Shown one piece after another: positions 1-9,377 of a stretch of DNA of 64,000 bases (position 1 is the first letter of the stretch; every line of letters begins with the position of its first letter). The DNA comes from Peromyscus leucopus. Taxonomy: Eukaryota; Chordata; Mammalia; Rodentia; Cricetidae. The notes under the pieces were generated by a model. That model ran no database searches. It saw only the letters and a program-made list of their open reading frames with translations, and had not been told where the DNA came from. The translations under genes were made by a program, and so were the position numbers. Location: the NCBI RefSeq assembly GCF_004664715.2, contig NC_051068.1:132762716-132826715 (forward strand), given 5' to 3'.

Positions 1-170
1 GTGAATCTGTATGAGTTCGAGGCCAACCTGGTCTACAGAGTGAGATCCAGGACAGCCAAGGCTACACAGAGAAACCCTGCCTCTGACCTCCATGTACATG
101 CTAAGGCATACACGCATGCCCACACTCATATGTACATCATACACATACTCTCAGAATAATAAAAAACAAA
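1..170 (+). repeat. SINE: B1-like 3' half with B2/B4-like tail
   Basis: The window opens inside a B1-like unit (gagttcgaggccaacctgg, then ctacacagagaaaccctg). It runs into a ctgacctccatgtacatgc tail with CA-rich sequence and AATAAT, as in B2/B4-type SINEs. The 5' end is cut by the window edge. Confidence 0.7.
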
Positions 171-332
171 ATTCTCAATCTTGACATTCACTCACATTGT
201 AAGGTATACCATGAGCACATTCCTTTTTATTATTTCATAGTAGTTCAGCACAGGGATTCACTTCCCTTGCTGATGAATCTTTTAATTAAAGTTTGGGGCT
301 ATTACAAATAAATATGTACTTTGATTTCTAAT
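171..332. other. AT-rich spacer
   Basis: No gene or recognised repeat. The last six bases before 339 are the left target duplication of the following LTR. Confidence 0.5.
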
Positions 333-338
333 GAAGTT

Positions 339-683
339 TGCTGTGGATATCGCTCTGTATAAATAAACACTGATTGGCCAATAGCCAGACAGGAAGTATA
401 GGTGGGACGATCAGGAGAATTGAGGAAACAGGAAGGCAGAAGGAGACTGCCTGGAGCCGCCGCCACGACAAGGAAGATGTAAGATACCGGTAAGCCACGA
501 GCCACGTGGCAAAGTATAGATTAATAGAAATGGGCTAAATACAAGAGTAAAAGCTAGACAATGCTAGGCCTGAGCTAATGGCCAAGCAGTTTAAATAATG
601 TAAGAGTCTGTGTGTTTATTTTATAAGTGGGCTCCAGGACTGGTGGGACTTGGCGGGAGCTGGAGAGAAATTCTCCAGCTACA
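339..683 (+). mobile_element. Solo LTR (ERV2-like by its target duplication)
   Basis: The element runs from TGCTGTGGATATC to CCAGCTACA, 345 bp. It is flanked by the perfect 6-bp duplication gaagtt at 333-338 and 684-689. A CCAAT-type motif (gattggccaatag) and a TATA-like ctgtataaataaac lie near the start. Six-bp duplications are typical of ERV2/ERVK integrases. It is a relative of the copies at 11005, 23793 and 28395. No internal region is present, so it is a recombined solo LTR. Confidence 0.85.
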
Positions 684-747
684 GAAGTTCCATTCCAATA
701 AACCCATAGTAAATTAAAAATATAAGTTGAAACAAAATTAACACACC

Positions 748-1110
748 TGTCTTAGAGTTCCTATTACTGTGAAGAGATACCATGACCATGACATTTAATT
801 GGGGTGGCTCACTTACAGTTTCCCAGGTTCAGTCCAATATCATCATGGCAGGGAGCATGGCAGCATGCAGGCAGATGTGCTGGAGGAGTAACTGAGAGTT
901 CTACATCTTGCAGGCAACAGGAAGTCAACTGAGACACTGGGCAGTATCCTGAGCATAGGAAACCTCAAAGCCAGCCCCCACAGTGATACACTTCCACCAC
1001 CAAGGCCACACCCACTCCAACAAAGCCACACCTCCTAATAGTGCCCCTCCCTATGAGATTATGAGGGCCGATTGCATTCAAACTACCCCAACACCTAACC
1101 TACCGAACAC
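748..1110 (-). repeat. Rodent interspersed repeat, family not named
   Basis: It starts gtcttagagttcctattact and contains ctgtgaagagataccatgacc, ggcagcatgcaggcagatg and aggccacacc. It reads as the reverse complement of the copy at 13681-14025 and resembles 57890-58245. I know this as a very common mouse/rat repeat but cannot assign its Repbase name. Confidence 0.6.
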
Positions 1111-1192
1111 CATAGCTTAACCACCCCCAGTACACCTTAGATCATCTTCACTTGTTCTCTGGAGCACTCTCGATCTCATTTCAGTTTTATTT

Positions 1193-1318
1193 TTGACTGG
1201 GTCTTATCCTGTAGCCTAAACTAACTCACCATGTAGCCCAGGCTGGCCTCTAACTTGCAACAATCCTCCTGTGTCAGCTCAGTGCTAGGATTACAGGTGT
1301 GAACTACCATGCCTGAGT
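1193..1318 (-). repeat. Diverged B1-type SINE
   Basis: gtagcccaggctggcctct followed by gtgctaggattacaggtgtg is the reverse complement of a B1/proto-B1 body. It is strongly diverged. Confidence 0.7.
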
Positions 1319-1445
1319 GATTGTTTACCCTGTGACCACCTGGTTGACTGGAGCTGCTTGATTCCCTGCTGCTGCTGCTCAAGATCAGGGGAAGGCCTCA
1401 GGCCACACAGCACGTTCCTAGGAGAAGATAAGAATTTGTAATTTG

Positions 1446-1608
1446 GTTGGGCATGATAGTATAACCATTTAATCCCAGCACTGGGGAGGCAGAGGCAGGC
1501 AGGTCTCTGTGAATTCAAGGCCAGCTGGTCCACATAGCAAGTTCCAGGAAGCCAGAGCTATGTAGAGAGACTCTATCTTAAGAAGAAAAAAAAAAAACAT
1601 GCAGACAG
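1446..1608 (+). repeat. B1 SINE with 14-bp target duplication
   Basis: A full B1 (tgggcatgatag through an A-rich tail) is flanked by a perfect duplication gaatttgtaatttg at 1432-1445 and 1609-1622, the hallmark of L1-mediated insertion. Confidence 0.9.
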
Positions 1609-1829
1609 GAATTTGTAATTTGAAGTGCGGTTCCTCCTGGATGCATCGCATTTTCACAATACCGTGAGTTGAGAAATCGTAAACCACTGTCTTCGGTCAG
1701 GGACCACCTGGAAAGCTGCTGCAGTCATTCCCGACCATGCCATTAACATAGACATGCTTTCATTTCTCTTCAATACAAACCTCCAAGTCCAAGGGCTGGC
1801 AGGTGAAAGGGATGTGTTTAACTTTTTAA

Positions 1830-2035
1830 GAAATAGCTGAGTGAGTGAGAGGGTTCAAACAGTAAAGACACTTGCTTCCAAGCCTGGTGACCTGTGTGAC
1901 CCTTAGAATTCACATTATGGAAGGAGGGAACCAGCTCCCTTACACTTGCCTCTGACTTCCACCTGGAAGTATGGCATGTGCACACACACCCACTCCCCAC
2001 ACACTCGCAAATAATTGTAATTTAAAAGTTTATTT
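1830..2035 (+). repeat. B3/B2-type SINE
   Basis: A tRNA-derived head (aagacacttgcttccaagcc), then ggtgacctgtgtgacccttag, a cctctgacttccacc segment and a CA-rich tail, in the usual B3 order. Confidence 0.75.
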
Positions 2036-2291
2036 TAAAGAAACAACCTCTCTTTTTCCAAAATGGTTGTGATCTTTTATGGTCCCACCCGCCAGCATGG
2101 GAGTTTTGGGTCTCTTGTGCCTCTGTCAACACTCGGTGTGTTTGTATGGGGTGGTAGCTCATTGTTTTAACTTCAGTTTCTGTCATAAGTACATTGGACA
2201 TCTTCTCATGTACTCTTTGCTACCTATATTTTTTCCCCACTTCGAGATAAGGTCTCTCTATGTCACCCTGGTTATCTAGAACTCAATATGT
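2036..2291. other. Spacer without recognised gene
   Basis: T-rich sequence that includes a short B1-like end (gagataaggtctctctatgt near 2244-2290). No gene is seen. Confidence 0.4.
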
Positions 2292-2654
2292 CAGGAGTTC
2301 TCAAACTTCGAGTCTCGACCCCTTTGGGGTCATGTATTAGGTATCCTGCATATCATATATTTACATTATGGTTCATAATAGTAGCAAAAATTACAGTTAT
2401 GAAGTATAGCAATGATATAATTTTTTTTTTGAGGCAGAGTTTCTCTGTGTAGCCCTGGCTGTCAACAGAACTCACTCTGTAGACCAGGCTGGCCTCGAAC
2501 TCACAGAGATCCACCTGCCTCTGCCTCTCAAGTGCTGGGATTAAAGGTGTGCACCACTACCGCCCAGCATCAAGGATATAATTTTATGGTTAGGGGTCAC
2601 AACATGAGGAATTGCATTAAAGAGTCGGAGCATTAGGAAGGCTGAGGACCACTG
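2292..2654 (-). mobile_element. URR1-like non-autonomous hAT element, split by a B1
   Basis: The left end caggagttctcaaac and right end tgaggaccactg are the inverted termini of the rodent URR1 (hAT-Charlie) family. The body has ctcgacccctttggggtcat and ggttaggggtcacaacatg. Flanks caatatgt (2284-2291) and cgatatat (2655-2662) agree at 6 of 8 bases, as expected for an old 8-bp hAT duplication. A later B1 sits inside at 2425-2571. Confidence 0.8.
2425..2571 (-). repeat. B1 SINE inserted in URR1
   Basis: A complete B1 in reverse orientation (ttttgaggcagagtttctct to caccactaccgcccag). The flanks 2411-2424 and 2572-2585 match except at one base (aa.gatataatttt), giving the insertion duplication. 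Confidence 0.9.
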
Positions 2655-2754
2655 CGATATATCAACTAGGCTGGCCTTGAACTCATGGAAATCTGCCTGC
2701 CTTTGCCTAGGGTTAAAGGCATGCACTGGCATGCCCAGATCTTTTATATTTATT

Positions 2755-2965
2755 TATTTTAAGAGACAGTGTTGGGGTTGGGGATTTAGCTCAGTGGTAG
2801 AGCGCTTGCCTGGCAAGCGCAAGGCCCTGGGTTTGGTCCTCAGCTCTGGAAAAAAAAAAAGAGTGTCTTACTGTGTAGCCCATACTGGCTTCAAACTCAT
2901 GGCAATTCTCCTGCCTCAGCCTCTCAGATTACTGGCATTGTAGACATGAGTCACCATGCCCAGCC
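2755..2965 (-). repeat. Old B1-like SINE split by an ID element
   Basis: The right part at 2861-2965 (cttactgtgtagcccatact to caccatgcccagcc) is a diverged reverse B1. Its left end, aagagacagtg, lies before the ID element at 2774-2860. Confidence 0.7.
2774..2860 (+). repeat. ID SINE (BC1-like) with polymerase III boxes
   Basis: ggggttggggatttagctca starts a near-consensus ID element derived from BC1 RNA (a tRNA-Ala relative). The A box (tagctcagtgg) and B box region (gggtttggtcctcag) are both recognisable, and a run of A follows. Little divergence is visible, so this copy is fairly young. BC1 itself is a single locus in rodents; this is an ID copy, not that gene. Confidence 0.9.
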
Positions 2966-3213
2966 ATCTGCTTTCTTTTCACAGTGTGCCTTTCACTTAT
3001 TGTCAAGATAAACTCAGAAAACCCTGACCAAATTCTAACAAGAATGTCACCAGGGAGGGCCTGACAATCTTGAGCATCTTCCCTGAAACTTTTTAAATGT
3101 GAAGAACACTTTGGTAAGCACTCTTACTGTAATGCGACATTTCAAAAACCTATGAATTGGAAAGCTGTAAAGGGGGCGGGGTTGTTTTTTTTGTTTTAGA
3201 AAGTATTCTTCCA

Positions 3214-3290
3214 GGCTGGGATGGTAGCTCAGTTGGTAAAGTGCTTGAAACACACGGACCTGAGTTCGAATCCTAGATCTCACCTTTTAA
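3214..3290 (+). repeat. tRNA-derived SINE head (B2/B3-type)
   Basis: gctgggatggtagctcagtt ... gagttcgaatcc has A and B box character. The lack of a matching 3' acceptor stem and the SINE context make it a SINE head, not a tRNA gene. Confidence 0.65.
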
Positions 3291-3799
3291 AAGCTGTAAA
3301 AGGTGGGTGAGGTCTAGTCTTTCTCCCCAGGAAAGGAAAAGAGAAATAAATCTCTGGAGTTCACCGCAGGGCGGCCTGGTCAAATTACTGAGCTCCAGGT
3401 CAGTGAGAGGCCAAGATAGTTGGCACCTGAGCACCAACAGCTGGGGTTGTCCTCAGATCTCCATGGACATGCCTTAAAACCAGGCCTGGTGTAGGATAAT
3501 TTTCTAAAAATGACTCAAGTCCCTGGAGAATTTAAATAATTTTTTTTTAAACAGTCAGGGGGAGAAAGCTTTTCTGAGAAAAAAAATACAACAAATTCCA
3601 GAGTGCATGGTTTAAGCCCACCTCATAACCCTGCTAGCAGTGAGGACATAACACTCCTTGCTTACTACAGTCCCTGTCTCAGGAAGGAAGTGCGGTAGCT
3701 GGCATCTGGTCTGAGCTGCTAGGAAGGGGTCAGTTAAAAAAATTTTATAGGTGATGTTTCATGGAATATGTTATTAAAATATCCCATTTCCATTTTTTT
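3291..3799. other. Mostly unique sequence, ID/B2 remnants
   Basis: A SINE-like fragment at about 3370-3490 is suggested by ccaggtcagtgag and ccaggcctggtgtagg. No coding potential is seen. The left target duplication of the Rpl29 retrocopy is at 3783-3797. Confidence 0.4.
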
Positions 3800-4394
3800 A
3801 AAACAGGTCCTGCCTCAAGTTTATTTGTAAAAACAGCATGGGGTCCTGATCATCTGCAAGTAGCGTGTAGGTGTGTCACACCAGTCCATCTGTCTGGCAG
3901 ACAGAAACCTTTTCTATGGGGCCTTCACAGGGCCTGGGCACCTTTGGGAGCCTGAGCTGGAGCTGAGGCCTCTGCCTTGGTTTGAGCCTTGGGTTTTGGC
4001 TGGCAGAGCCTATGACCCTTGGCCATGTAGCTTCTAATCTGCTTCCTGAGCTTGGGGTGAGCCATGAAAGCGAGACGGCTGAGCTTGCTGCTGGGGCCCT
4101 TTGGCATCTTGGGCTTAATGGCCTTGGGCTTCACAAGGGCCTTGGTGGCCTCTGCATGCGCACTCACTGCCTTTGCATTGCTGGCCTGCATCTTCTTCAG
4201 GCTTTTCTTGTGCTTCTTGGCAAAGCGCATGTTCCTCAGAAACTTGGGGTCCACCCCCTTAAGAGATTCGTATCTTTGTGACTGGGGTTTCTTGATACCA
4301 TTTCTGTGCCATTTTCGAGACTGGTTGTGTGTGGTGTGGTTCTTGGACTTGGCCATGTCGGAACGGTAACCCGCGGCTCCCGAAGCGCGCCTCC
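3800..4394 (-). pseudogene. Rpl29-ps: Rpl29 processed retrocopy, near-intact
   Basis: This is an intronless copy of ribosomal protein L29 (eL29), a small basic component of the 60S subunit. The open frame covers 3925-4356: it begins [20 protein letters not shown], continues through the conserved [19 protein letters not shown] and ends in the Lys/Ala/Pro-rich tail ([20 protein letters not shown]). It gives 143 residues against about 156-160 in the parent. Visible defects are a one-codon loss after FAKKH and loss of one C near the end, which shifts frame and stops after GAQAL, removing the last few residues. Retroposition marks are a GC-rich 5' leader, no introns, an AATAAA on the minus strand at 3825-3820, a short A tail and flanking duplications (3783-3797 and 4395-4409, 14 of 15 identical). 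No promoter is evident. It is very probably non-functional, although the reading frame could make a nearly complete protein if transcribed. Confidence 0.93.
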
Positions 4395-4434
4395 CCCATT
4401 TTCATTTTTAAAAATTTTGTTTATTTTTGTTTAT

Positions 4435-4545
4435 TTTGGGCTCAAGGTTTTTGTTGTCCAGGCTGGCCTCTAACTCACAGATATCCTCCTGCTTCAACCT
4501 CTCTAGTGTTGAGGATTTAAAACATCCACTTTGTGCCCAGCTCAA
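4435..4545 (-). repeat. Diverged B1-type SINE
   Basis: tgtccaggctggcctctaac followed by cttcaacctctctagtg and a short cgcc-type end. Confidence 0.65.
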
Positions 4546-4670
4546 CTTCATGTACAATTGAGTTTCCTGAAAGAGGAGCATCCCAGTAAAAGGCATGCAC
4601 AGGGTGAGACATGCAAGAGGGACACAGGGTTCAGCCATGCTTTAGGCACCCCATCCTGTAGGAACCTCTA

Positions 4671-4842
4671 TGGTGCTTCTCAACCTTCCTAATGCTGGGA
4701 CCCTTTAATACAGTTCCTCATGTTGCGGTGACCCCCAACAATTAAGTTATTTTCATTGCTACTTCATAACTGTAATTTTGCTATGATTACGAATTGTAAT
4801 GTAAATATCTGTGTTTTCTGACCCACGGGTTGAGAACCACTG
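4671..4842 (+). mobile_element. URR1-like non-autonomous hAT element
   Basis: The left end ggtgcttctcaaccttccta and right end ggttgagaaccactg are inverted termini. The body contains gaccctttaatacagttcct and cataactgtaattttgctat. It has lost the central GGGGTCG block present in the 2292-2654 copy, so it is a deleted variant. Confidence 0.85.
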
Positions 4843-4959
4843 CTCTACAAGTTCAAGTACTCAGAAACCCTATGAAGTCCCTTTTGTGTGTGGGTGTGGG
4901 GTGGGGGTTTGGGGGTGGAGTGGAATATTTTTTTTTTATTTGGGGGATGTTGTTGATTT

Positions 4960-5070
4960 GAAATAGATCTTCACTCTGTAGATCGAACTAGCCTCAAAAT
5001 GAAGTCATTCTCCTGCCCCAGCCTCCCAAGTACTGGGATCACAGGTGTGACACCCAACTACCAGCTGAAA
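4960..5070 (-). repeat. Diverged B1-type SINE
   Basis: cttcactctgtagatcgaac, then cctcccaagtactgggatca and a degenerate head. Confidence 0.65.
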
Positions 5071-5408
5071 TCACTCTTGTGAGACACTTTTCTTTCTGTG
5101 CCCCTTGGGGAATGTTCATCCCTTACTTGAGGTGATGCTGTTGATATAACCAACTACCTAACCCCCCTGGCATGGATTCCAAGACCCTCAGAGGTGCAAA
5201 CAACCCAGCATAGCACTGGACCCTGAATGGACTGTACTGGTTTTTCTTTTTCCCATATGGATAACAATGATAACGTTTGATTTACACATTAGGTACAGTA
5301 AGAGAATAACAACAACTGTGCTCTTTATGAACATCGTCTCCCCTGCACTCTAGTCACCCTGCTTTGTGATGATGTGATATTCATGTTTATATTTGAAGGA
5401 AGAACTCA
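5071..5408. other. Unique-looking spacer
   Basis: No gene or clear repeat in this stretch. Confidence 0.4.
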
Positions 5409-5409
5409 G

Positions 5410-5570
5410 GGCTGGGGATGGCTCTAAGAACACACACTGCTCTTCCAGAGGACCTGAGTTGGGTTCACCAGCATCTGCTTCAGGAAGCTCACAACCACTG
5501 AGAACTCCAGCTCCTGGGGGAACTGGCACCCGCACTTACACGTGTATGCCTACACACACATAATTAAAAA
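5410..5570 (+). repeat. B2 SINE
   Basis: ggctggggatggctctaaga, ctgctcttccagaggacctg and a CA-rich tail with AATTAAAAAC: standard B2 order. Confidence 0.85.
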
Positions 5571-5599
5571 CAGTAACAATGCATTATTTATTTATTTAT

Positions 5600-5752
5600 T
5601 TAGTTAGTTTTTTTGAGACAGGGTTTCTCTGTGTAGCTTTGTGCCTTTCCTGGAACTCACTTGGTAGCCCAGGCTGGCCTCGAACTCACAGAAATCCGCC
5701 TGGCTCTGCCTCCCGAGTGCTGGGATTAAAGGCGTGCGCCACCACTGCCCGG
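5600..5752 (-). repeat. Young cricetid-type B1 SINE
   Basis: gagacagggtttctctgtgt, then agctttgtgcctttcctgg in place of the mouse 'ccctggctgtcctgg', and an intact head (aaggcgtgcgccaccactgc). The duplication aacaatgcatt.at is at 5575-5588 and 5753-5766. Low divergence and intact CpGs in the head indicate recent insertion. Confidence 0.92.
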
Positions 5753-5961
5753 CAACAATGCATTTATAAAGGAAGCACTTTCCACCTCCTCTTTGGCGCA
5801 GTGAGATTACTGCCACCGCTACAGTCCTTGCACTTTAGGGCTGTTACGAAATAAAAGGACGCTTATTTGAATGCAGCTTATTGAATGTAGTATTTGATCT
5901 GATAACCAGGCTCAACAGTGAGTGATGGGCAGGTGGTGTGCTAGTGTGCCTGTTACTGTCG

Positions 5962-6457
5962 TGTGGTGATATTTTATTTGTGCTCTAATAAATAAAGCTT
6001 GCATGGAGATCAATGGGAAAAGCCAGCCACTATAGTAAACATAGAAGTCGGGCAATGGTTGCACAGGCCTTTAATCCTAGCATTCAGGAGGCAGAGATTC
6101 ATCTGGATCTCTGTGAGTTCAAGGCCACACTGGAAGAGAGCCAAGCCTGGTGGCACACGCCTTTCAATTTCAACACTAGTCAACCATAAAGGTCTGGAGG
6201 TCTGTACAGACAGACAGGAAGTGATAGAACTGGGCAGAAAGAGGAAGTGATGTAGCTGGGCGGAGAGAGGAAGTGAGATGGCAGGGCACAGAAAGGATTT
6301 AGGCGTGGGTGTACAGGAAGTAGCTCTCTCATGAGGCTGAGGAGTTGGTGAGGTGAGGTTGGCTGTGGCTTGTCCTATTCCCTGATCTCTCAGTTTTCAC
6401 CCCAATATCTGGCTCCGTTTTTTTTATTAATAAGACCGTTTAGCCATTTGCCTTACA
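5962..6457 (+). mobile_element. Solo LTR, mys-like, containing B1-derived segments
   Basis: It runs from TGTGGTGATATTTTATTTG to TTTGCCTTACA, 496 bp. Flanks ctgtcg (5956-5961) and ctgtca (6458-6463) form a 6-bp duplication with one mismatch. The interior holds two B1-like pieces (ggcctttaatcctagca; ggtggcacacgcctttcaat) that are part of the LTR, since related copies at 19188 and 29956 carry them too. AATAAA occurs just inside the 5' end. The family assignment to cricetid mys elements is from recall. Confidence 0.85.
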
Positions 6458-6469
6458 CTGTCATAAGAC

Positions 6470-6716
6470 TGAAGAAAGGCATCTTGAGGAGGGAAGGGTT
6501 AGTTTCACCTTACATGTTCAGGAAACTGTTCACCACTGAAGGGAGTCAGGGCAGGGAATCTAGGGGAGGACCTGGAGGTGGGAACGAAGCTGACACCATG
6601 GCGGAGTGCTCTTACTGGCTGGCTCAGCTACTTTCCTTATATAGAGAACTAGAGGACTGCCTACCCAGGAGTGGCTGGGCCCTCCTCCATCAATTAACAA
6701 TTAAGAAAATGCCTCA
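6470..6716 (+). repeat. Rodent interspersed repeat, family not named
   Basis: gcatcttgaggagggaaggg, caccactgaagggagtcagg, accatggcggagtgctctta and ctgggccctcctccat match a repeat common in murine genomes; I cannot name it reliably. Confidence 0.55.
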
Positions 6717-6717
6717 T

Positions 6718-6840
6718 GCACGGTGGCACACGCCTTTAATTCCAGCACTTAGGAGGCAGAGGCAGGTGGATCTCTGTGAGTTCAAGGCCAGCCTGATCTA
6801 CAAAGAGAGTTCCAGCATAGCCAGGCCTATACAGAGAACC

Positions 6841-6842
<2 letters not shown>
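6718..6842 (+). repeat. B1 SINE
   Basis: gcacggtggcacacgccttt to cagagaacccctg. Its 3' end runs straight into a TG array, which probably grew from the tail. Confidence 0.9.

Positions 6843-6890
<48 letters not shown>
6843..6890 (+). repeat. (TG)24 microsatellite
   Basis: An uninterrupted TG run of 48 bases. Confidence 0.98.
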
Positions 6891-6892
6891 GC

Positions 6893-7278
6893 CCATAATT
6901 CATTCATTTCCCCTCAGGGCCAATCATGAACAAGTATATACCCTGACGTATTTCCTGCCTACATACTGTTCTGGTGGAAGCTTCACCTCAAACCCCCCCC
7001 CCTCTCTCTCCCCCAAACCCACCCCCTCAAAGCCAGCCAAACAGCAGCCCCTTCCCTAGAACTGTCCTTCAGACCCCTGCCCCAGAGGAAGCCCGCCCAA
7101 AGCCAGCCCCTCCCTGGGGCTACTCAAGACCACGCCTACTGAGTACTTAAGGCCCGGTAGCCACATTTGCCATGTGACTCTACTCCTGTGATCCTTCCGC
7201 TGCCTTCCCAAGGGTCACCCAGGATTGCTTTGCTCATTAAACCTGGATTTATTAATTTGGTTTGATTTGGCTTATTAC
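6893..7278 (+). mobile_element. Probable LTR (boundaries uncertain)
   Basis: A pyrimidine/purine-rich block is followed by a TATA-like gagtacttaaggcccgg, a polyadenylation-type cattaaa (about 7235) and a terminal tttggcttattaca, in the order U3-R-U5. No target duplication was confirmed. Confidence 0.45.
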
Positions 7279-7639
7279 ATCAGCCATGGCAGCAGGAACC
7301 CAACAAGCGGGGATTCAAAACGTATCACTTACCTCTTGCCCTCATGTGATCAAGCACATCCGGTGCAGATGGGTCAAACAAACTTGTTTAGGGGAATGAA
7401 AACATGTGGCTTGTTATCTCCCATAAAGAATAGCCTCCAGCATTTCAGGAGCTATCTGTCCTTGAGCAAGTGGCTTGCAGATCAGAGACATTTCGATTCA
7501 CGGATCTCTAAGGCATAGTAGTAATTCAAACTTGAAATGTGACTTTGGCTCTCACACAGGGGAAACTACAGAGGAGGGTGACTACATTCTCCATAGACAG
7601 CCCATGGTGTTAGTTACTATTAGGCGGTGCTGTGTTATT
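7279..7639. other. Spacer, possible retroviral flank
   Basis: ccatggcagcaggaaccca after the LTR could be a primer-binding-site region, but I cannot confirm it. No open gene. Confidence 0.3.
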
Positions 7640-8010
7640 CATTAAGCGGCACTGTTCACCACACGAGGAAAGCCAGGAGGCACAACAAAACCCACTATAA
7701 GAGTTTATTAGGAGAAGGAACAGAGGGGAATGTGCTTAGGCCTATGGAAGATTGTGCATGGAGAGAGAGGAAGAAGAGGGGGGAGGAGTCTGTGACGGCT
7801 TTTTATGGATTCTCCTCCACCGACCCCCATTCCCACCCCTGCACATGCGCATATGGGTTTACGTAGCTATGCCATGCATGCGCATAGATTATGTGATCAC
7901 GCTGCACGCAAATTGCATGACCTCTCAGCGCACAGATTATGTAGGACGTAAGGCCCCAGGGTGACTAAGCCTCTTGCTTGACTACTGGACAGCATATGTG
8001 CGGTCATCTA
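7640..8010 (-). mobile_element. LTR-like sequence in reverse orientation
   Basis: agagtttattaggagaagg gives AATAAA on the minus strand, followed by an upstream ctttttatgg (TATA-like in reverse) and repeated gcatgcgcata motifs. The layout fits an ERV LTR read from right to left. The family is not recognised. Confidence 0.4.
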
Positions 8011-8117
8011 GCTGGGGGAGTGGCCAGGAATCCCAACTCATGGCACACTTAAGAAAGTGAGGGCACTAGCCTCCAAACCCAGTTACCACTCAGAACTCAC
8101 CCGAGTTCTTTACTAAC

Positions 8118-8137
8118 GGGGGGGGGGGGGGGGGGGG
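8118..8137 (+). repeat. G20 homopolymer
   Basis: Twenty consecutive G; a potential quadruplex and a likely sequencing-error spot. Confidence 0.95.
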
Positions 8138-8239
8138 AGCTGCTGGCCAGCAAGATGACACCTGCTGTGCTAGCTCCTCCCCTGCGATCTGTCTGCCCAC
8201 TTCCAGTCTTTCAGAGTCCTATACCCCAATTCTAGGAGT

Positions 8240-8360
8240 GATGAGCCATGTGTATAACCCCAGAACTTGGGGTTCAAGGTTGCCCTCAGCTACTTAGTGA
8301 GTTCAAGGCCAACCTGGCCTCCTTGAGATACTGTCCTAATAAACCAAAACCAAACAAACA
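8240..8360 (+). repeat. Degenerate B1-like SINE
   Basis: gtgatgagccatgtgtataa, then gtgagttcaaggccaacct and a ccaaaaccaaac tail. Confidence 0.55.
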
Positions 8361-8650
8361 AAGCCCCTCGCCATTCTATACTTCCGTTCATCCTTTTCCT
8401 ACAGAACAGTCTTAAGCTTGTATAAGCTTCAGCCCCACCCCCAGTCTGGCACTACCCTCCAAGGGAGTCCCCCAAAATGCCTACATCCTCTCTCTAACAG
8501 CCAAGCCAGCAGCAGCTACTTGACCAGCACACCACCCACAACAGCTGGAAAGTCAGCTGCTAAGTGTGTCTTGCCACAGTGTTCTCTTTCTAGATCCATC
8601 TCTAGAAGGCTTGCATCCCTAGGGGGAGTTCAAAGATAGAATGACCAGAT
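8361..8650. other. Unique-looking spacer
   Basis: No gene or clear repeat seen. Confidence 0.4.
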
Positions 8651-8770
8651 GATCCAGCCATTTCACTTTGGTTTTAGACCCAAAATAATGGAGAGCATCC
8701 TAAAGAGATGTGTGTATACCTCTGGTCCCAGCAGTGCCATTCACAACCTGTTTGAATTGATGGGTGACAG
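8651..8770 (+). repeat. L1 3' UTR fragment
   Basis: ccagatgatccagccatttc and cccagcagtgccattcacaa follow the order of the mammalian L1 3' UTR; heavily diverged. Confidence 0.5.
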
Positions 8771-8850
8771 AGATAATAAGAGAGTTCAGTAGATAGCTGA
8801 GGATGACTTCGAACTGAGATCCTCATGCCTTCATCTCCATGAGGGTTTCG

Positions 8851-8874
8851 GTGTGTGTGTGTGTGTGTGTGTGT
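8851..8874 (+). repeat. (GT)12 microsatellite
   Basis: Uninterrupted GT run. Confidence 0.97.
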
Positions 8875-8895
8875 TTCCTCCCCCGCCCCACTTTC

Positions 8896-9043
8896 TTTTT
8901 TTGAGACAGCATTTCTCTGTGTAGCCCTGGCTGTCAACAGAACTCCCTCTGTAGCCCAGGCTGGCCTGGAACTCACAGAGATCCACCTGCCTCTGCTTTC
9001 CAAGTGCTAGGATTAAAGCTGTGTGCCACCACCACCACCTGGC
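8896..9043 (-). repeat. B1 SINE
   Basis: ttgagacagcatttctctg to gtgccaccaccaccacctgg in reverse orientation. Confidence 0.9.
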
Positions 9044-9377
9044 TCAAAACCCATTTTTTATCTGTTTGTGTGATTTAATTTTTTTTAATTTGGTCACACT
9101 GTATTACATCACCATAATCAATAGTTCCTTCAGGCAGGTTGCATAAAGAAAACAAAAAAGTGAAAGCTAAATTCTGGAACTACTCAGATTTGGAGAAAGA
9201 CAACCAAAGCAACCAGAACCGTAAACATGTGAAATCACAGAAATGAACTCAGAAAGACAAAGGGGTGTTAAGTAACCAGGCAGGGTCAATGACAGAACAA
9301 AAGGTCATGTCGTTCTGAGTGCCGTTCTCATTGAGAAGCCAGCCACAGGGCCATGAGTCTAGCAGATTCAAATGAAG
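9044..9377. other. Unique-looking spacer
   Basis: No gene or recognised repeat. Confidence 0.4.

Noticed and set aside
3214..3290. Possible tRNA gene (A and B box-like motifs)
   Set aside because: The anticodon arm and acceptor stem do not pair in a tRNA cloverleaf, and the sequence is a typical B2/B3 SINE head.
6370..7059. 229-codon open frame
   Set aside because: It spans an LTR end, an unnamed repeat, a B1 and a TG array; a chance chain of repeats.
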